From positions 4,986,501 through 5,050,500 of the forward strand of contig NZ_CP050700.1 in the NCBI RefSeq assembly GCF_010646885.2: 64,000 nt of DNA, read 5' to 3'. The notes beneath the pieces are model-generated. The model was not told the DNA's origin. It did no database searches and worked only from the letters and a program-made list of their open reading frames with translations. Position numbers and translations under genes: made by a program. The DNA comes from Desulfopila sp. IMCC35008. GTDB lineage: Bacteria; Desulfobacterota; Desulfobulbia; Desulfobulbales; Desulfocapsaceae. This document shows positions 53,767 through 62,691 of this stretch, in pieces (positions within the stretch are counted from its first letter, which is position 1; every line of letters begins with the position of its first letter).

Positions 53767-54711
53767 ATGATGTGTATTCCACGGCATTTATTATGTTTAA
53801 TTTTAGTGACATTGTTTATTCGTGCTACTTTTGTTCCCGCTGAAGGTGTCGGTTTGCTAGAACCTATTGAAGTGAAAGGAAAAGAGCCAATATCTGGGAA
53901 AGTCGGGCAAAACAGTTCCTTTCCTCTTGTGGGTGTTCAACCGAAGGATTCACAATGTATAGAGGAGTGCATCAGGCGTAATCAAATGGCTTCTGTTGGT
54001 TTTGAAATTATCCAACAACAATGTAGGCAAGAGTGTGACTTTGAAGTTATTCTTACTCTTATCAGATCTCCCCGAGATGAAGAATATTTAAAGGGGGTGA
54101 AAGCCTTGTCTAGGGTCAATGACCCTCGGGCAGTCCAACCTCTTATTCTTGCACTGATAAGAGATTTGAAAGAACGACGTGGAGTATGGGCATGGATCAT
54201 TCCAGCACTTGGTGCCTTAGGTGATCCGACTGCTGTCCCTGTGCTAACACAAACATTAACCATAGATGATGACGACTGGCTAGGGAGAGAAATGTCAGCT
54301 CGTGCCTTAGGTTTAATTGGCGATCCTTCAGCGATTCCATATTTACTTAAAGCCACCTGGCGTGCTGATACTCGCGACGCTGCTATTCAAGCGTTGGTAC
54401 GCTTCAGGGATAAACGTACAATACCTGTGTTTTTATCAGCTCTGGATCCAGAAGAAGACAAGCAGACTCGTGAAGCAGCTATCAATGGCCTTCACCTTCT
54501 GGGGTCAATCGCAGTCCCCGAAATGCTGGAGGCATTTACCTATTTTTCATCGGAACATCCGGAGACAGAAAAACGCTTGTGGTTATGCCAACTATTGGGT
54601 GCCAGTGAAGATCAACGCGCCATCAAGATACTTCGTAACAGCATGACTGACCCAGACAAGCTTATAAGACAATGTGTTGCAGAAGTTCTCCAACCACAGA
54701 AACAGAGCTAA
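53767..54711 (+). CDS. Secreted HEAT-repeat protein
   Basis: 314 residues. Signal peptide 1-25 (LLCLILVTLFIRATFVPAEG), a short domain with Cys pairs (CIEECIRR; QQCRQECDF), then HEAT/PBS-lyase-type repeats from about residue 115 to the end (VNDPRAVQPLILALI; LGDPTAVPVLTQTL; IGDPSAIPYLLKAT; DKRTIPVFLSAL; SEDQRAIKILRNSM). Such helical arrays bind other proteins. 73 bp after the Cys-rich protein gene. Confidence 0.85.
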   Translation: MMCIPRHLLCLILVTLFIRATFVPAEGVGLLEPIEVKGKEPISGKVGQNSSFPLVGVQPKDSQCIEECIRRNQMASVGFEIIQQQCRQECDFEVILTLIRSPRDEEYLKGVKALSRVNDPRAVQPLILALIRDLKERRGVWAWIIPALGALGDPTAVPVLTQTLTIDDDDWLGREMSARALGLIGDPSAIPYLLKATWRADTRDAAIQALVRFRDKRTIPVFLSALDPEEDKQTREAAINGLHLLGSIAVPEMLEAFTYFSSEHPETEKRLWLCQLLGASEDQRAIKILRNSMTDPDKLIRQCVAEVLQPQKQS

Positions 54712-54975
54712 TTCAATTCATTTTGCAGGAAACAAAATATTTGCTGATCATTGTTTTTATGAGGGTTTAGGGAAATTATGTTAATTTTCCCGAGGTGTTA
54801 ACATGTAACGATTATTTGGGAAAATATTGAAACATATTAGAGGTTAACGAGATTTCTGGGTTCCTAAAATCACTTGCTTTTGACTGCCGTGGTCAACTCA
54901 ATTATGGCATTGGAATTATTTATAAGCTTATTCAACCAAGACATATTTTGATTTTTCACCAGGAGAAGGACTACT

Positions 54976-55671
54976 ATGCGGATTAAAACCCACCTACTTT
55001 GTATGTTATTGGTTATTTTATTGACACCTCTTTTCGCGTCTGCACAAGACGACAACTCTATGGAAAGACTCCAAAGAGATCTCAACTGGTATTTAGAACT
55101 AGTAAATGATGAGGATTCCTGGTGTGTTGAAGCAAGCATTTTTTTTAATGAACCAAGAGTTATGCATCGGAATGACGTTGTCAATCAACTCATCTTTTTT
55201 CTCAATGGGCCTGGTGAGTATAGCGGTTACACTCTTGCGGATGCCCTGAAAATAGTCTCTGAGCGATCACAAGCAATAAAAGCAAATATTCGACAAACAA
55301 CTATTCCAGACATTGAAAATCGAATACGAGCCCACAGAGCAGCAAATTTCAAACCTTCTCATGGAATAGAATACTGTGGGGGGGTAATGACCACTGCTTA
55401 TCTCACAACTATTAATAATAATTGGCTTAGACCAATACGAGAGCATTGGAGTACACTTCCCTGGAAACACCATTCTTCACGTATAGGAAGGGGACTTGCA
55501 GGTTTCACCCAAAGTGATCGAAATGAAGCCAACTTTAGGATATGGCAAAATAAGGTGAACTGCCTGGGAGGGTGTTTTGAACAGAGGTACAAGACAGAAA
55601 AAGAACTAAATGCCTGTTTCGTTACTTGTGTTGATAATAACCAATTTATTAATTGCAATCACATGAAGTAG
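54976..55671 (+). CDS. Hypothetical secreted protein
   Basis: 231 residues. Signal peptide about 1-23 (LLCMLLVILLTPLFASAQ). AGGAGAAGG precedes the ATG. The C-terminal part has four Cys in a CLGGCFEQRY...CFVTCVDNN pattern, similar in style to the CxxxC pairs of the HEAT-repeat neighbour. No known family. 264 bp of AT-rich DNA separate it from the upstream gene. Confidence 0.7.
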   Translation: MRIKTHLLCMLLVILLTPLFASAQDDNSMERLQRDLNWYLELVNDEDSWCVEASIFFNEPRVMHRNDVVNQLIFFLNGPGEYSGYTLADALKIVSERSQAIKANIRQTTIPDIENRIRAHRAANFKPSHGIEYCGGVMTTAYLTTINNNWLRPIREHWSTLPWKHHSSRIGRGLAGFTQSDRNEANFRIWQNKVNCLGGCFEQRYKTEKELNACFVTCVDNNQFINCNHMK

Positions 55672-55841
55672 AAACTCATTGGCTTCGTTCTGAAATTCTT
55701 ACTACTAAATCGATTTTTGAAAAATTCGTTTATAAGGAAGCTCAAGGATTGTATAGAAAAAGTGTCCATTTTTACTGGACCACGTCAATGTGCAGAGGAA
55801 TTTTTCCAAGCACAGAAATGAAGCCAATTCAGTTGTGAGGG

Positions 55842-56141
55842 TTGCAGGTTGAGGAGTACTATAAGCAACACAAGCAATACCCTCGAATCACAGAGCTGTA
55901 TTCTCCTCCCGATATGCTTTTAATTGATTATTTGAAATCAGGAGTGATTTCCTACACTGTAGAGAAAAAAAACTTTTGCGTGCGCTATATATATAGCGAT
56001 GCACGTTTCCATCAATCTGGTCAAAAATATGCTCTAAGCTGGAATGGTAAGCAATATTGCAGCGAAAATCAGCACCTAAAAGGTGTTTCGAAAGATTGGC
56101 CAGCAGATGGAGCTGGTTTTTATACATACGATCGCCACTAA
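55842..56141 (+). pseudogene. Gene fragment, C-terminal part of a pilin-like or exported protein
   Basis: 99 codons with only a TTG at the beginning and no ribosome site. The start VEEYYKQHKQYPRITELY resembles the segment after the N-terminal helix of type IV pilin-like proteins, followed by a strand-rich part with two Cys. The upstream 55672-55840 stretch lacks an in-frame hydrophobic helix. More likely a truncated gene than an intact one. Confidence 0.4.
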
Positions 56142-56291
56142 TCTGCACTTCGTATAAATATTTTGTGAATTATCCGGTAAGGTGTTGTTTGGATGCAAGA
56201 TGACCCCGACATTTTTGGGTGCCAGCCAAACAACCGCTTAGCGTACGATTTTTACGTTTTCTGAGACAATCCCCTTAAATGAGGCCAAAGC

Positions 56292-56867
56292 ATGTGGCGC
56301 ACACTCAAAATTCTTCTTTTCCTGTGGCCGATTCCGGTGATGGCCTATTTTTTCTACAACTATATCTTCGACCAGGCCCAAATAGATAAAAAGCTGATCG
56401 AGGCTCATGGCTTGTTATGGAGAAATGGAGAAAAACACATTACCGTCAACGTCACACAAAGCTCCTCGGGTGAACTCAACTCTTATGAGATCATACTCAT
56501 AGACAACGACAACAACATCCTGCAAAAAGACCTATTTATTGTTGATGGGGACATGTTTGGCGGTGGATTCGTCAAGGCAATTCAAGCCGACAAAGATCAG
56601 AACCTGGAACTCATTGCCTGGGGAAGCCACGAAAGAAAGAGGAGTTACTTGTTGGATTATTCAGAAGGTGAAATTATCAAAACGGGTTTTGACAAACTCC
56701 CCGAGGAAATACATGAGCTGACCAGACAATGGCACCAAGCCTACGTCACAAATGGCATGACCCTAGCAGTCTTTGGAATTTTGAGCATTAGTTATTACGG
56801 CATGGTGATGACCATTTGGCTGATTATCAAATCAGTCCAACGCATCAAAAAACGAAAAGAGTTATAA
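56292..56867 (+). CDS. Hypothetical two-helix membrane protein
   Basis: 191 residues. Membrane helices at about 6-26 and 155-180 flank a strand-rich extracytoplasmic domain (HITVNVTQSSSGELNSYEIILIDNDNN). Basic C-terminal tail (IKKRKEL). Not recognised. Stands alone in the AT-rich region. Confidence 0.65.
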   Translation: MWRTLKILLFLWPIPVMAYFFYNYIFDQAQIDKKLIEAHGLLWRNGEKHITVNVTQSSSGELNSYEIILIDNDNNILQKDLFIVDGDMFGGGFVKAIQADKDQNLELIAWGSHERKRSYLLDYSEGEIIKTGFDKLPEEIHELTRQWHQAYVTNGMTLAVFGILSISYYGMVMTIWLIIKSVQRIKKRKEL

Positions 56868-57273
56868 GATTTGTGCCGAACAACCACAAACCAAGAAATT
56901 TCATCCGATCCCCCAACAACGCTTCTTTGCTTTGAAAATATTATATGTGATATGAGGTAAATCAGAAATAATGTATATTAAGGCAATGAAAAGAGAATAC
57001 CATAATTGGGTATCCAATAAAGAATATTGTTTCTTCCAATATCAAGCATTTAAGAAAATCCCTAATTTTATACTATTCCTGTTTCTATAATGGGCGAGGG
57101 GGAGTCTCCGCCCTCCGGGATAAGATCTATCCGTAAAGTGTTTCTATCCACCTGCTTGCTTCCGTGTCAGTAATAACACCGAGATATAGTACAATACGTA
57201 AACTCAATTTCAAGGAAATTGAAAGATGACTATTTTGCGTATAACAACAGGATGAATCTTAGGGATTATTTTT
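56868..57273. other. Empty AT-rich intergenic stretch
   Basis: 406 bp without a supported gene, RNA gene or repeat. It should contain the promoter of the frameshifted gene that follows. Confidence 0.5.
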
Positions 57274-58049
57274 ATGTCTTCTTCGGCTTTTCCGGAAACC
57301 TATGATGAGAAAATAGAACTTTATAATAATTTGAAGAAAGCAGTTAACGACCCTGATATTTTCTGGATTCCAGCATCACCAGACAATCCTCTACGATTTG
57401 TGACTAAGCAGCAGTTAGCCAGAATAGTCAGGGAACATCTCGTTAGTAATTGGAAATACACTCATGGAAGCTATGATGTAATGATCCAGATGCTATTGAT
57501 TTTTCAAATTTAACAAAAAAGAGGGTTGAAAATAATGTTCTTCCAGAACTGAAAAAAGAGATAAATAGATTAACCTCAAAACAGAACAACAACTCACCAT
57601 CAAACAGTTCCTCTTTTGGCGACGTTTTAGCGGGAATCGCATCTGATAAGCACCTAGAAACACTGTCATTCAAAAACGTTATAGCATCTTTTAGTGGTAA
57701 TGGAACCGCCATACAAGATTCTCAAATAGATTCTTATGACAGGAATTGGAACAATGCGAGCAATGACAACTATTCCAGTTGTCCTAAGACAAGGCCAGAC
57801 GAAAGATCTTCATTTAGGGCATATCCAAATAGTCAAAATTATGGTAGCACATACCGATATTGCGCGTATTTTGGGAATGGTTACCTCAAGTTTGAAGAGG
57901 CGTATGTGAATGGAAAACGTGAGGGCCTCGTAACAAATTATACAGTAATCCCTCACCTTCCCTACATGGGAAATGAATTCCCGCAGAATCTCACTGAAAC
58001 CAGTAGAGAGGAGGTGGGGAAATATAGCGTGAATTTCATGCACTGTTAA
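57274..58049 (+). pseudogene. Hypothetical gene broken by a 1-bp frameshift
   Basis: Frame 1 from ATG 57274 encodes 79 residues ending at 57513. A second frame, open from about 57480 to TAA at 58047-58049 (about 190 codons, no start of its own), carries the rest: it continues NDPDAIDFSNLTKKRVENNV. Adding one A in the run at 57479-57481 restores a single frame of about 258 residues (HGSYDV then NDPDAIDF). Second part has a Ser/Asn-rich linker and a Tyr-rich C-terminal domain with three Cys. Either a recent inactivation or a sequencing error. Family unknown. Confidence 0.8.
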
Positions 58050-58354
58050 AATACTGAGGAAGGCGGTACCGCCGGGTCTGGCCTTTTGTAAACATTTAGT
58101 AAGATGTGGTAATCGACGCAAAACTGCTCAATGCCAAGTGATGAGCTGGATCAGAATCATAAGAGGTCAAGACCATCCGGTTGGTAAAGATTATCGACCC
58201 ACCCTGAAAGAATTTGCGTTACGGTATTTAATAGGATAGATTTTAGCCAGTAATTATCAACATCGAAACAGGATCTGATTACATCAGCACTGTTTCTAAC
58301 CTTCTTTCTCCTTCAACGCGTTATAGCTCCAGGCTTTCGGCGTCAAGGAAATAT
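58050..58354. other. Intergenic region before the amino-acid ABC operon
   Basis: 305 bp. Contains the perfect 12-bp palindrome GGCGGTACCGCC at 58062-58073, just after the frameshifted gene, of unknown meaning. The promoter of the downstream transport operon should be here; the start at 58355 has AAGGAA five bases before it. Confidence 0.5.
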
Positions 58355-59131
58355 ATGAGTATTGCGAAAACCCCATCCATTGAGATCTCAAACCTATACA
58401 AGAGTTTTGGGGACAATGAAGTCTTAAAAGATATTTCACTTTCCGCCTATAAGGGCGATGTCATCTCCGTCCTCGGTTCCAGTGGGTCCGGTAAATCGAC
58501 CCTGTTGCGCTGCATAAACCTGCTTGAAACACCCGACAGTGGCCAGCTGAAGGTCTCAGGTGAAGAAGTGCTCATGAAAAGCAACAGGAAGGGGCAGTAT
58601 CGCCCGGCCGACAACAAACAGGTTGAGCGGATACGTACCAAGCTGGCCATGGTGTTCCAGCAATTCAACCTCTGGTCCCACATGACCATTCTGGAAAATG
58701 TGATCGAGGCTCCTGTCCATGTGCTGAAGATGAACAGGAAACAGGCCGAGGACAACGCCAAAAGATACCTGGAACAGGTTGGAATCGGAGACAAATTCAA
58801 TGCCTACCCTGCTCACTTGTCGGGTGGCCAGCAGCAGCGCGCTGCCATCGCCCGGGCCCTGGCCATGGAACCGGAAGCAATACTGTTCGACGAACCAACC
58901 TCCGCCCTGGACCCCGAGCTGGTAGGCGAAGTACTCGGCGTTATGCGCACCCTTGCCGATGAGGGCAGGACCATGATTGTGGTCACCCATGAGATGGGCT
59001 TTGCCCGCGAGGTCTCATCACGGGTGATTTTTCTCGACCAGGGACGGATCATCGAGGACGGAACCCCTGAACAGGTCTTTGACAACCCTGAAAGCTTACG
59101 TTTTCGGACGTTTATACAGGCAATGGTCTAG
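58355..59131 (+). CDS. Polar amino acid ABC transporter ATPase (HisP/ArtP/GlnQ type)
   Basis: 258 residues. Walker A GSSGSGKST, Q-loop VFQQFNLWSHMTILENV, signature LSGGQQQRAAIARALAM, Walker B ILFDEPTSALDPELVG and switch His in VVTHEMGFAREV. All match the PAAT family; the 'NLWSHMT' segment is typical of HisP/OccP-like basic amino acid transporters. First gene of the operon. Confidence 0.95.
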   Translation: MSIAKTPSIEISNLYKSFGDNEVLKDISLSAYKGDVISVLGSSGSGKSTLLRCINLLETPDSGQLKVSGEEVLMKSNRKGQYRPADNKQVERIRTKLAMVFQQFNLWSHMTILENVIEAPVHVLKMNRKQAEDNAKRYLEQVGIGDKFNAYPAHLSGGQQQRAAIARALAMEPEAILFDEPTSALDPELVGEVLGVMRTLADEGRTMIVVTHEMGFAREVSSRVIFLDQGRIIEDGTPEQVFDNPESLRFRTFIQAMV

Positions 59132-59250
59132 CTCGGATTTCACCGGTCTGGCCTACCTTACCAATAAACATTTAACTTGTATGTTCATAGGCAAATGGGC
59201 TTCACTCTTAACTGCCCAGAGTTGTTTAACACCATTCTAGAGGAGAGAAA

Positions 59251-60030
59251 ATGAAAAAACTGACATTGTGTGTTGCTTTGCTGGCCTTTGTCCTCGCTAC
59301 CGGCACCGCCATGGCGAAAGACTGGAAAAAAGTACGTATCGGCGTTGAGGGTGCCTATCCTCCTTTCAGCTATGTTGAACCCGATGGAACCCTGGCAGGT
59401 TTTGACATCGATATCGCCAAGGCGCTTGGTGAAGCGATGGGTGCCGAGATTGTTCTCGTTGCCCAGGATTGGGACGGTATTATCCCTGCACTCCTGGCCA
59501 AGAAGTACGATGCGATTATCGCTTCCATGTCCATCACCGAGGAACGCAAGAAAAAGGTAGCCTTCAGTAAAAAATATTACAATACACCTGCAAAATTCGT
59601 TTGCAAAAAAGGAAGCATGACCGAGTTCTCCAAAGATACGATCAAAGGTAAGCGCATAGGTGTGCAACGAGCCACCATCCATGACCGCTACCTGACTGAT
59701 AACTACGGAGATACCGTTGAGATCAAGCGCTACGGTTCCCAAGATGAGGCATACCTGGACCTCACCGCAGGTCGTGTAGACATGCTGCTGGCTGATAGTG
59801 TAGCCCTCTTTGATGGCTTCCTGCAAAAAGAGGAAGGAAAAGATTACCAGTTCATCGGCCCTGATCTTTCCGATCCAAAATGGTTCGGTGATGGTGCAGG
59901 TATTGCTATCAGAAAGAGTGACGGCGACCTTGCCGAGAAACTGAATATGGCAATCGACACTATCCGTGCAAACGGTGTTTACAAGAAAATCCAGGATAAA
60001 TATTTCGATTTCAACGTCTACGGTGAATAA
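59251..60030 (+). CDS. Periplasmic amino acid-binding protein (Lys/Arg/Orn/His type)
   Basis: 259 residues. Signal peptide MKKLTLCVALLAFVLATGTAMA. Type II binding fold with VRIGVEGAYPPFSYVEPDG, LAGFDIDIAKALGEAMG, ASMSITEERKKKVAFSKKYYNTP and GIAIRKSDGDLAEKLN. The pattern is that of HisJ/ArgT-like proteins. GAGGAGA precedes the ATG. Followed by two hairpins before the permease genes. Confidence 0.94.
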   Translation: MKKLTLCVALLAFVLATGTAMAKDWKKVRIGVEGAYPPFSYVEPDGTLAGFDIDIAKALGEAMGAEIVLVAQDWDGIIPALLAKKYDAIIASMSITEERKKKVAFSKKYYNTPAKFVCKKGSMTEFSKDTIKGKRIGVQRATIHDRYLTDNYGDTVEIKRYGSQDEAYLDLTAGRVDMLLADSVALFDGFLQKEEGKDYQFIGPDLSDPKWFGDGAGIAIRKSDGDLAEKLNMAIDTIRANGVYKKIQDKYFDFNVYGE

Positions 60031-60040
60031 TCGACTGGTC

Positions 60041-60074
60041 CGAATTTCTCACCGCCATTATCGCGAGAAATTCG
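60041..60074 (+). promoter_or_regulatory. Hairpin after the binding-protein gene
   Basis: CGAATTTCTC (60041-60050) pairs perfectly with GAGAAATTCG (60065-60074) around a 14-base loop, 10 bp after the stop codon. No T-run. Probably protects the upstream message from 3' exonucleases. Confidence 0.75.
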
Positions 60075-60099
60075 TACTAACGTCCTGATGTTTTATCAG

Positions 60100-60137
60100 C
60101 CTGTTTCGCCTCTATGCGGGCGGAACAGGTTTTCTTT
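60100..60137 (+). terminator. Intrinsic terminator/attenuator between binding-protein and permease genes
   Basis: CCTGTTTCGCC (60100-60110) pairs with GGCGGAACAGG (60119-60129), with one G-U type mismatch, and is followed by TTTTCTTTT. The operon continues beyond it, so it should terminate only part of the transcripts, giving excess binding protein over membrane subunits. It also argues against a permease start at 60114, inside the hairpin. Confidence 0.85.
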
Positions 60138-60152
60138 TCGTACGGATTATTC

Positions 60153-60842
60153 ATGCTGAACCTTCACGGATATGGACCGGCGATTCTGGAAGGAACACTT
60201 CTCACTCTGGAAGTGTCGCTGGCCTCATTGTTTATCGCCATGCTGCTCGGCATTATCGGCGCTTTGTCCAAACTTTCAGACCTTTTGCCACTGCGGATAA
60301 TCGCCACCTGTTACACCACCGTTATACGCGGCATTCCGGATCTGGTTCTTATGCTGCTCGTGTTTTTCGGTGGTCAGGTCTTCATCAATCAGCTTGGTGC
60401 CGCCTTTGGCTATGAGGGTTATATCGACATCAACCCGTTTATTGCCGGAGTCTCAACCATCGGCTTTATCTTCGGGGCCTATATGACCGAAACGTTTCGG
60501 GGAGCGATCCTGGCTGTCAGCAAGGGGCAGATTGAGGCGGGAAGCGCTTATGGCATGTCGAAGATGATGACTTTTCGCCGAATCACCATGCCACAAATGG
60601 TGCGCCACGCCCTGCCCGGTTTCGGCAACAACTGGCTGGTGCTGATTAAGACAACCGCTCTCGTCTCTATTATCGGTCTTGACGACATGGTCAGAAAAGC
60701 AGCGCTAGCCGCCGGAGCTACCAGGAAACCATTCACCTTTTATGTGGTGGTTGCCATCAATTACCTGATTCTCACGTCTATCTCCATTTACCTGCTCAAA
60801 CACCTGGAGAAGAAATACAGCGTCGGCGTAAGGAGGGCATAA
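60153..60842 (+). CDS. Amino acid ABC transporter permease (HisQ type)
   Basis: 229 residues from ATG 60153 (MLNLHGYGPAILEGTLLTLEV); the earlier in-frame ATG at 60114 lies within the terminator hairpin. Five membrane helices; the ATPase-contact EAA loop is EAGSAYGMSKMMTFRRITMPQM. HisQ-like features include the TVIRGIPDLVLMLLVFFGGQ segment. Two bases before the partner permease gene. The ribosome site is weak. Confidence 0.92.
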   Translation: MLNLHGYGPAILEGTLLTLEVSLASLFIAMLLGIIGALSKLSDLLPLRIIATCYTTVIRGIPDLVLMLLVFFGGQVFINQLGAAFGYEGYIDINPFIAGVSTIGFIFGAYMTETFRGAILAVSKGQIEAGSAYGMSKMMTFRRITMPQMVRHALPGFGNNWLVLIKTTALVSIIGLDDMVRKAALAAGATRKPFTFYVVVAINYLILTSISIYLLKHLEKKYSVGVRRA

Positions 60843-60844
60843 CT

Positions 60845-61564
60845 ATGGATTTTTCGATCATACTGGAGAGTCTGCCCACCTATTTTGAAGGATTGAAAAA
60901 CACCCTTATACTGGTATCTGTGTCACTGGCCATCGGCCTGCTCTTTGCTGTCCCTTTAGCAGTGTTGCGGACATCCAAAAATATTTTCATTCAGACACCA
61001 ATCCGTGCCTTTGTCTATTTTTTCAGGGGAACACCGCTGCTGGTGCAGATGTTTATCATCTACTATGGGTTCGGCCAATTTGATTTCTTTAAAGAAAGTA
61101 TCTTTTGGCCACTGTTTCGGGAAGCCTATTTCTGTGCTCTTTTTGCATTCTCCCTCAACACCTGCGCCTATACCATTGAGATTTTCCGTGGTTCCATTGA
61201 AGCCACCCCTCATGGTGAGGTCGAGGCAGCCATGGCCGCCGGGATGTCACGATTTACCATGTTCCGCAGAATTATCCTGCCAAGTGCATTCCGCAGGGCA
61301 CTGCCCGCTTATTCAAATGAAATAATCTTCATGCTGCATGGTTCATCCCTTGCCAGCGTTATCACTATTGTCGATATCACCGGTGCAGCACGTATTATTA
61401 ATTCCAAATACTACAGCCCCTATGAGGCGTTTTTAACAGCAGCCGTCTTTTACCTGTGTATCACCTTTATTCTCGTTTTTCTCATCAAGAAACTGGAAAA
61501 ACGGTGGTTTGCCCATCTCGCACCACAAATGAACGAACGCGCTGTCATTGAGGCACCGAATTGA
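60845..61564 (+). CDS. Amino acid ABC transporter permease (HisM type)
   Basis: 239 residues. Family motifs YFEGLKNTLILVSVSLAIGL, FRGTPLLVQMFIIYYG and the EAA loop EVEAAMAAGMSRFTMFRRIILP. Forms a heterodimeric channel with the preceding permease. Its stop overlaps the TTG start of the deacylase gene by 4 bp. Confidence 0.94.
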   Translation: MDFSIILESLPTYFEGLKNTLILVSVSLAIGLLFAVPLAVLRTSKNIFIQTPIRAFVYFFRGTPLLVQMFIIYYGFGQFDFFKESIFWPLFREAYFCALFAFSLNTCAYTIEIFRGSIEATPHGEVEAAMAAGMSRFTMFRRIILPSAFRRALPAYSNEIIFMLHGSSLASVITIVDITGAARIINSKYYSPYEAFLTAAVFYLCITFILVFLIKKLEKRWFAHLAPQMNERAVIEAPN

Positions 61565-62691
61565 AAACAATTGAGACCATCACACTCCCTGCAGCCAGCC
61601 CCGGAACAAACCGGGCCCTCACTGTTATCCGGTATACCTCGCAAGGATCGACCCCAGGTCCCAAGGTCTACATCCAGGCGGGGCTCCATGCCGACGAAGC
61701 CCCCGGTTACCTGGTAGCCCATCATCTCACAACCCTGCTTGACCAGGCGGAGGTAAAGGGGGAAATTGTACTTGTACCCGCTGCCAACCCTATCGGGCTC
61801 AGCCAATGGCGTGATGAACTGTTACACGGCCGTTTTAATTTTGCCAACTCTGTCAATTTCAACCGCAGCCACCTCGATCTGGTCGAAGCTGTCAGTAGGA
61901 AAGTAGAGGGAAAACTCACCGATAACCCTCAGGAAAATGTTACTCTTATACGTTCAGCATTTAGAGAGTGTGTGGCCGAAACCAGCCCTATAGACGAAGC
62001 GGAATCCCTGAAAAAGCTGCTACTCTCCATGGCCTGTGATGCTGACATCATGCTCGATCTGCACTGCGATCATCAGGCGCTGGTACACATTTATATGGGA
62101 ACACCACTCTGGCCGGCAGCTCAGGATCTCTCCGCCCAGATGGGTGCAGACGTCACCTTGCTCGCCGAAAACTCTGGCGGTAACCCTTTTGACGAAGCCT
62201 GCTCCAGGATATGGTGGGACCTTGCTGCGCAATTCCCGGACAAGCCGATACCACCCGCCTGCCTTTCCGTCACCATAGAGCTGCGCGGCATTGCCGATAC
62301 CGATCCGGAAATGGTCAGCAATGACGCCCGAAATATTTTCAACTTCCTCCAGCGCAGGGGAATTGTGTCCGGCACAGCACCCGAGCTCCCTCCCCTGAAA
62401 AACAAAGCGACGCCATTGACCGGTGTGGATTACGTCAAAGCCCCATCACCAGGCATTGTCAGCTTTATCAAACAACCGGGAGAGTGGCTCAGGAAAGGGG
62501 ATATCATCGCTGAAATCGTTACCCCCCTGCCCGCCGAAGGAGAAGAGACCGTAGTAGCACTGCGGACACAAACAGACGGGCTCATGTTCACCAGAAGTTT
62601 TGACCGTTTTGCCCGACCCGGCAAGATCCTGGCGAAGGTTGCCGGAAAACAGCCATTGAGGGACGATGATGAAAACCTGCTCACCCTATAG
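61561..62691 (+). CDS. Succinylglutamate desuccinylase/aspartoacylase family hydrolase
   Basis: 376 residues from a TTG start (TTGA overlap with the permease stop). The zinc carboxypeptidase-like fold shows metal ligands in GLHADEAPGYLVAH (His and Glu) and LDLHCDHQAL (His), with catalytic Glu probably in VTIELRG. The C-terminal segment GIVSFIKQPGEWLRKGDIIAEIV resembles a biotinyl/lipoyl-like domain found in many members. Removes an acyl group from an N-acyl amino acid. Translationally coupled to an amino acid importer, so the imported compound may be acylated (inference). Confidence 0.9.
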   Translation: MKTIETITLPAASPGTNRALTVIRYTSQGSTPGPKVYIQAGLHADEAPGYLVAHHLTTLLDQAEVKGEIVLVPAANPIGLSQWRDELLHGRFNFANSVNFNRSHLDLVEAVSRKVEGKLTDNPQENVTLIRSAFRECVAETSPIDEAESLKKLLLSMACDADIMLDLHCDHQALVHIYMGTPLWPAAQDLSAQMGADVTLLAENSGGNPFDEACSRIWWDLAAQFPDKPIPPACLSVTIELRGIADTDPEMVSNDARNIFNFLQRRGIVSGTAPELPPLKNKATPLTGVDYVKAPSPGIVSFIKQPGEWLRKGDIIAEIVTPLPAEGEETVVALRTQTDGLMFTRSFDRFARPGKILAKVAGKQPLRDDDENLLTL

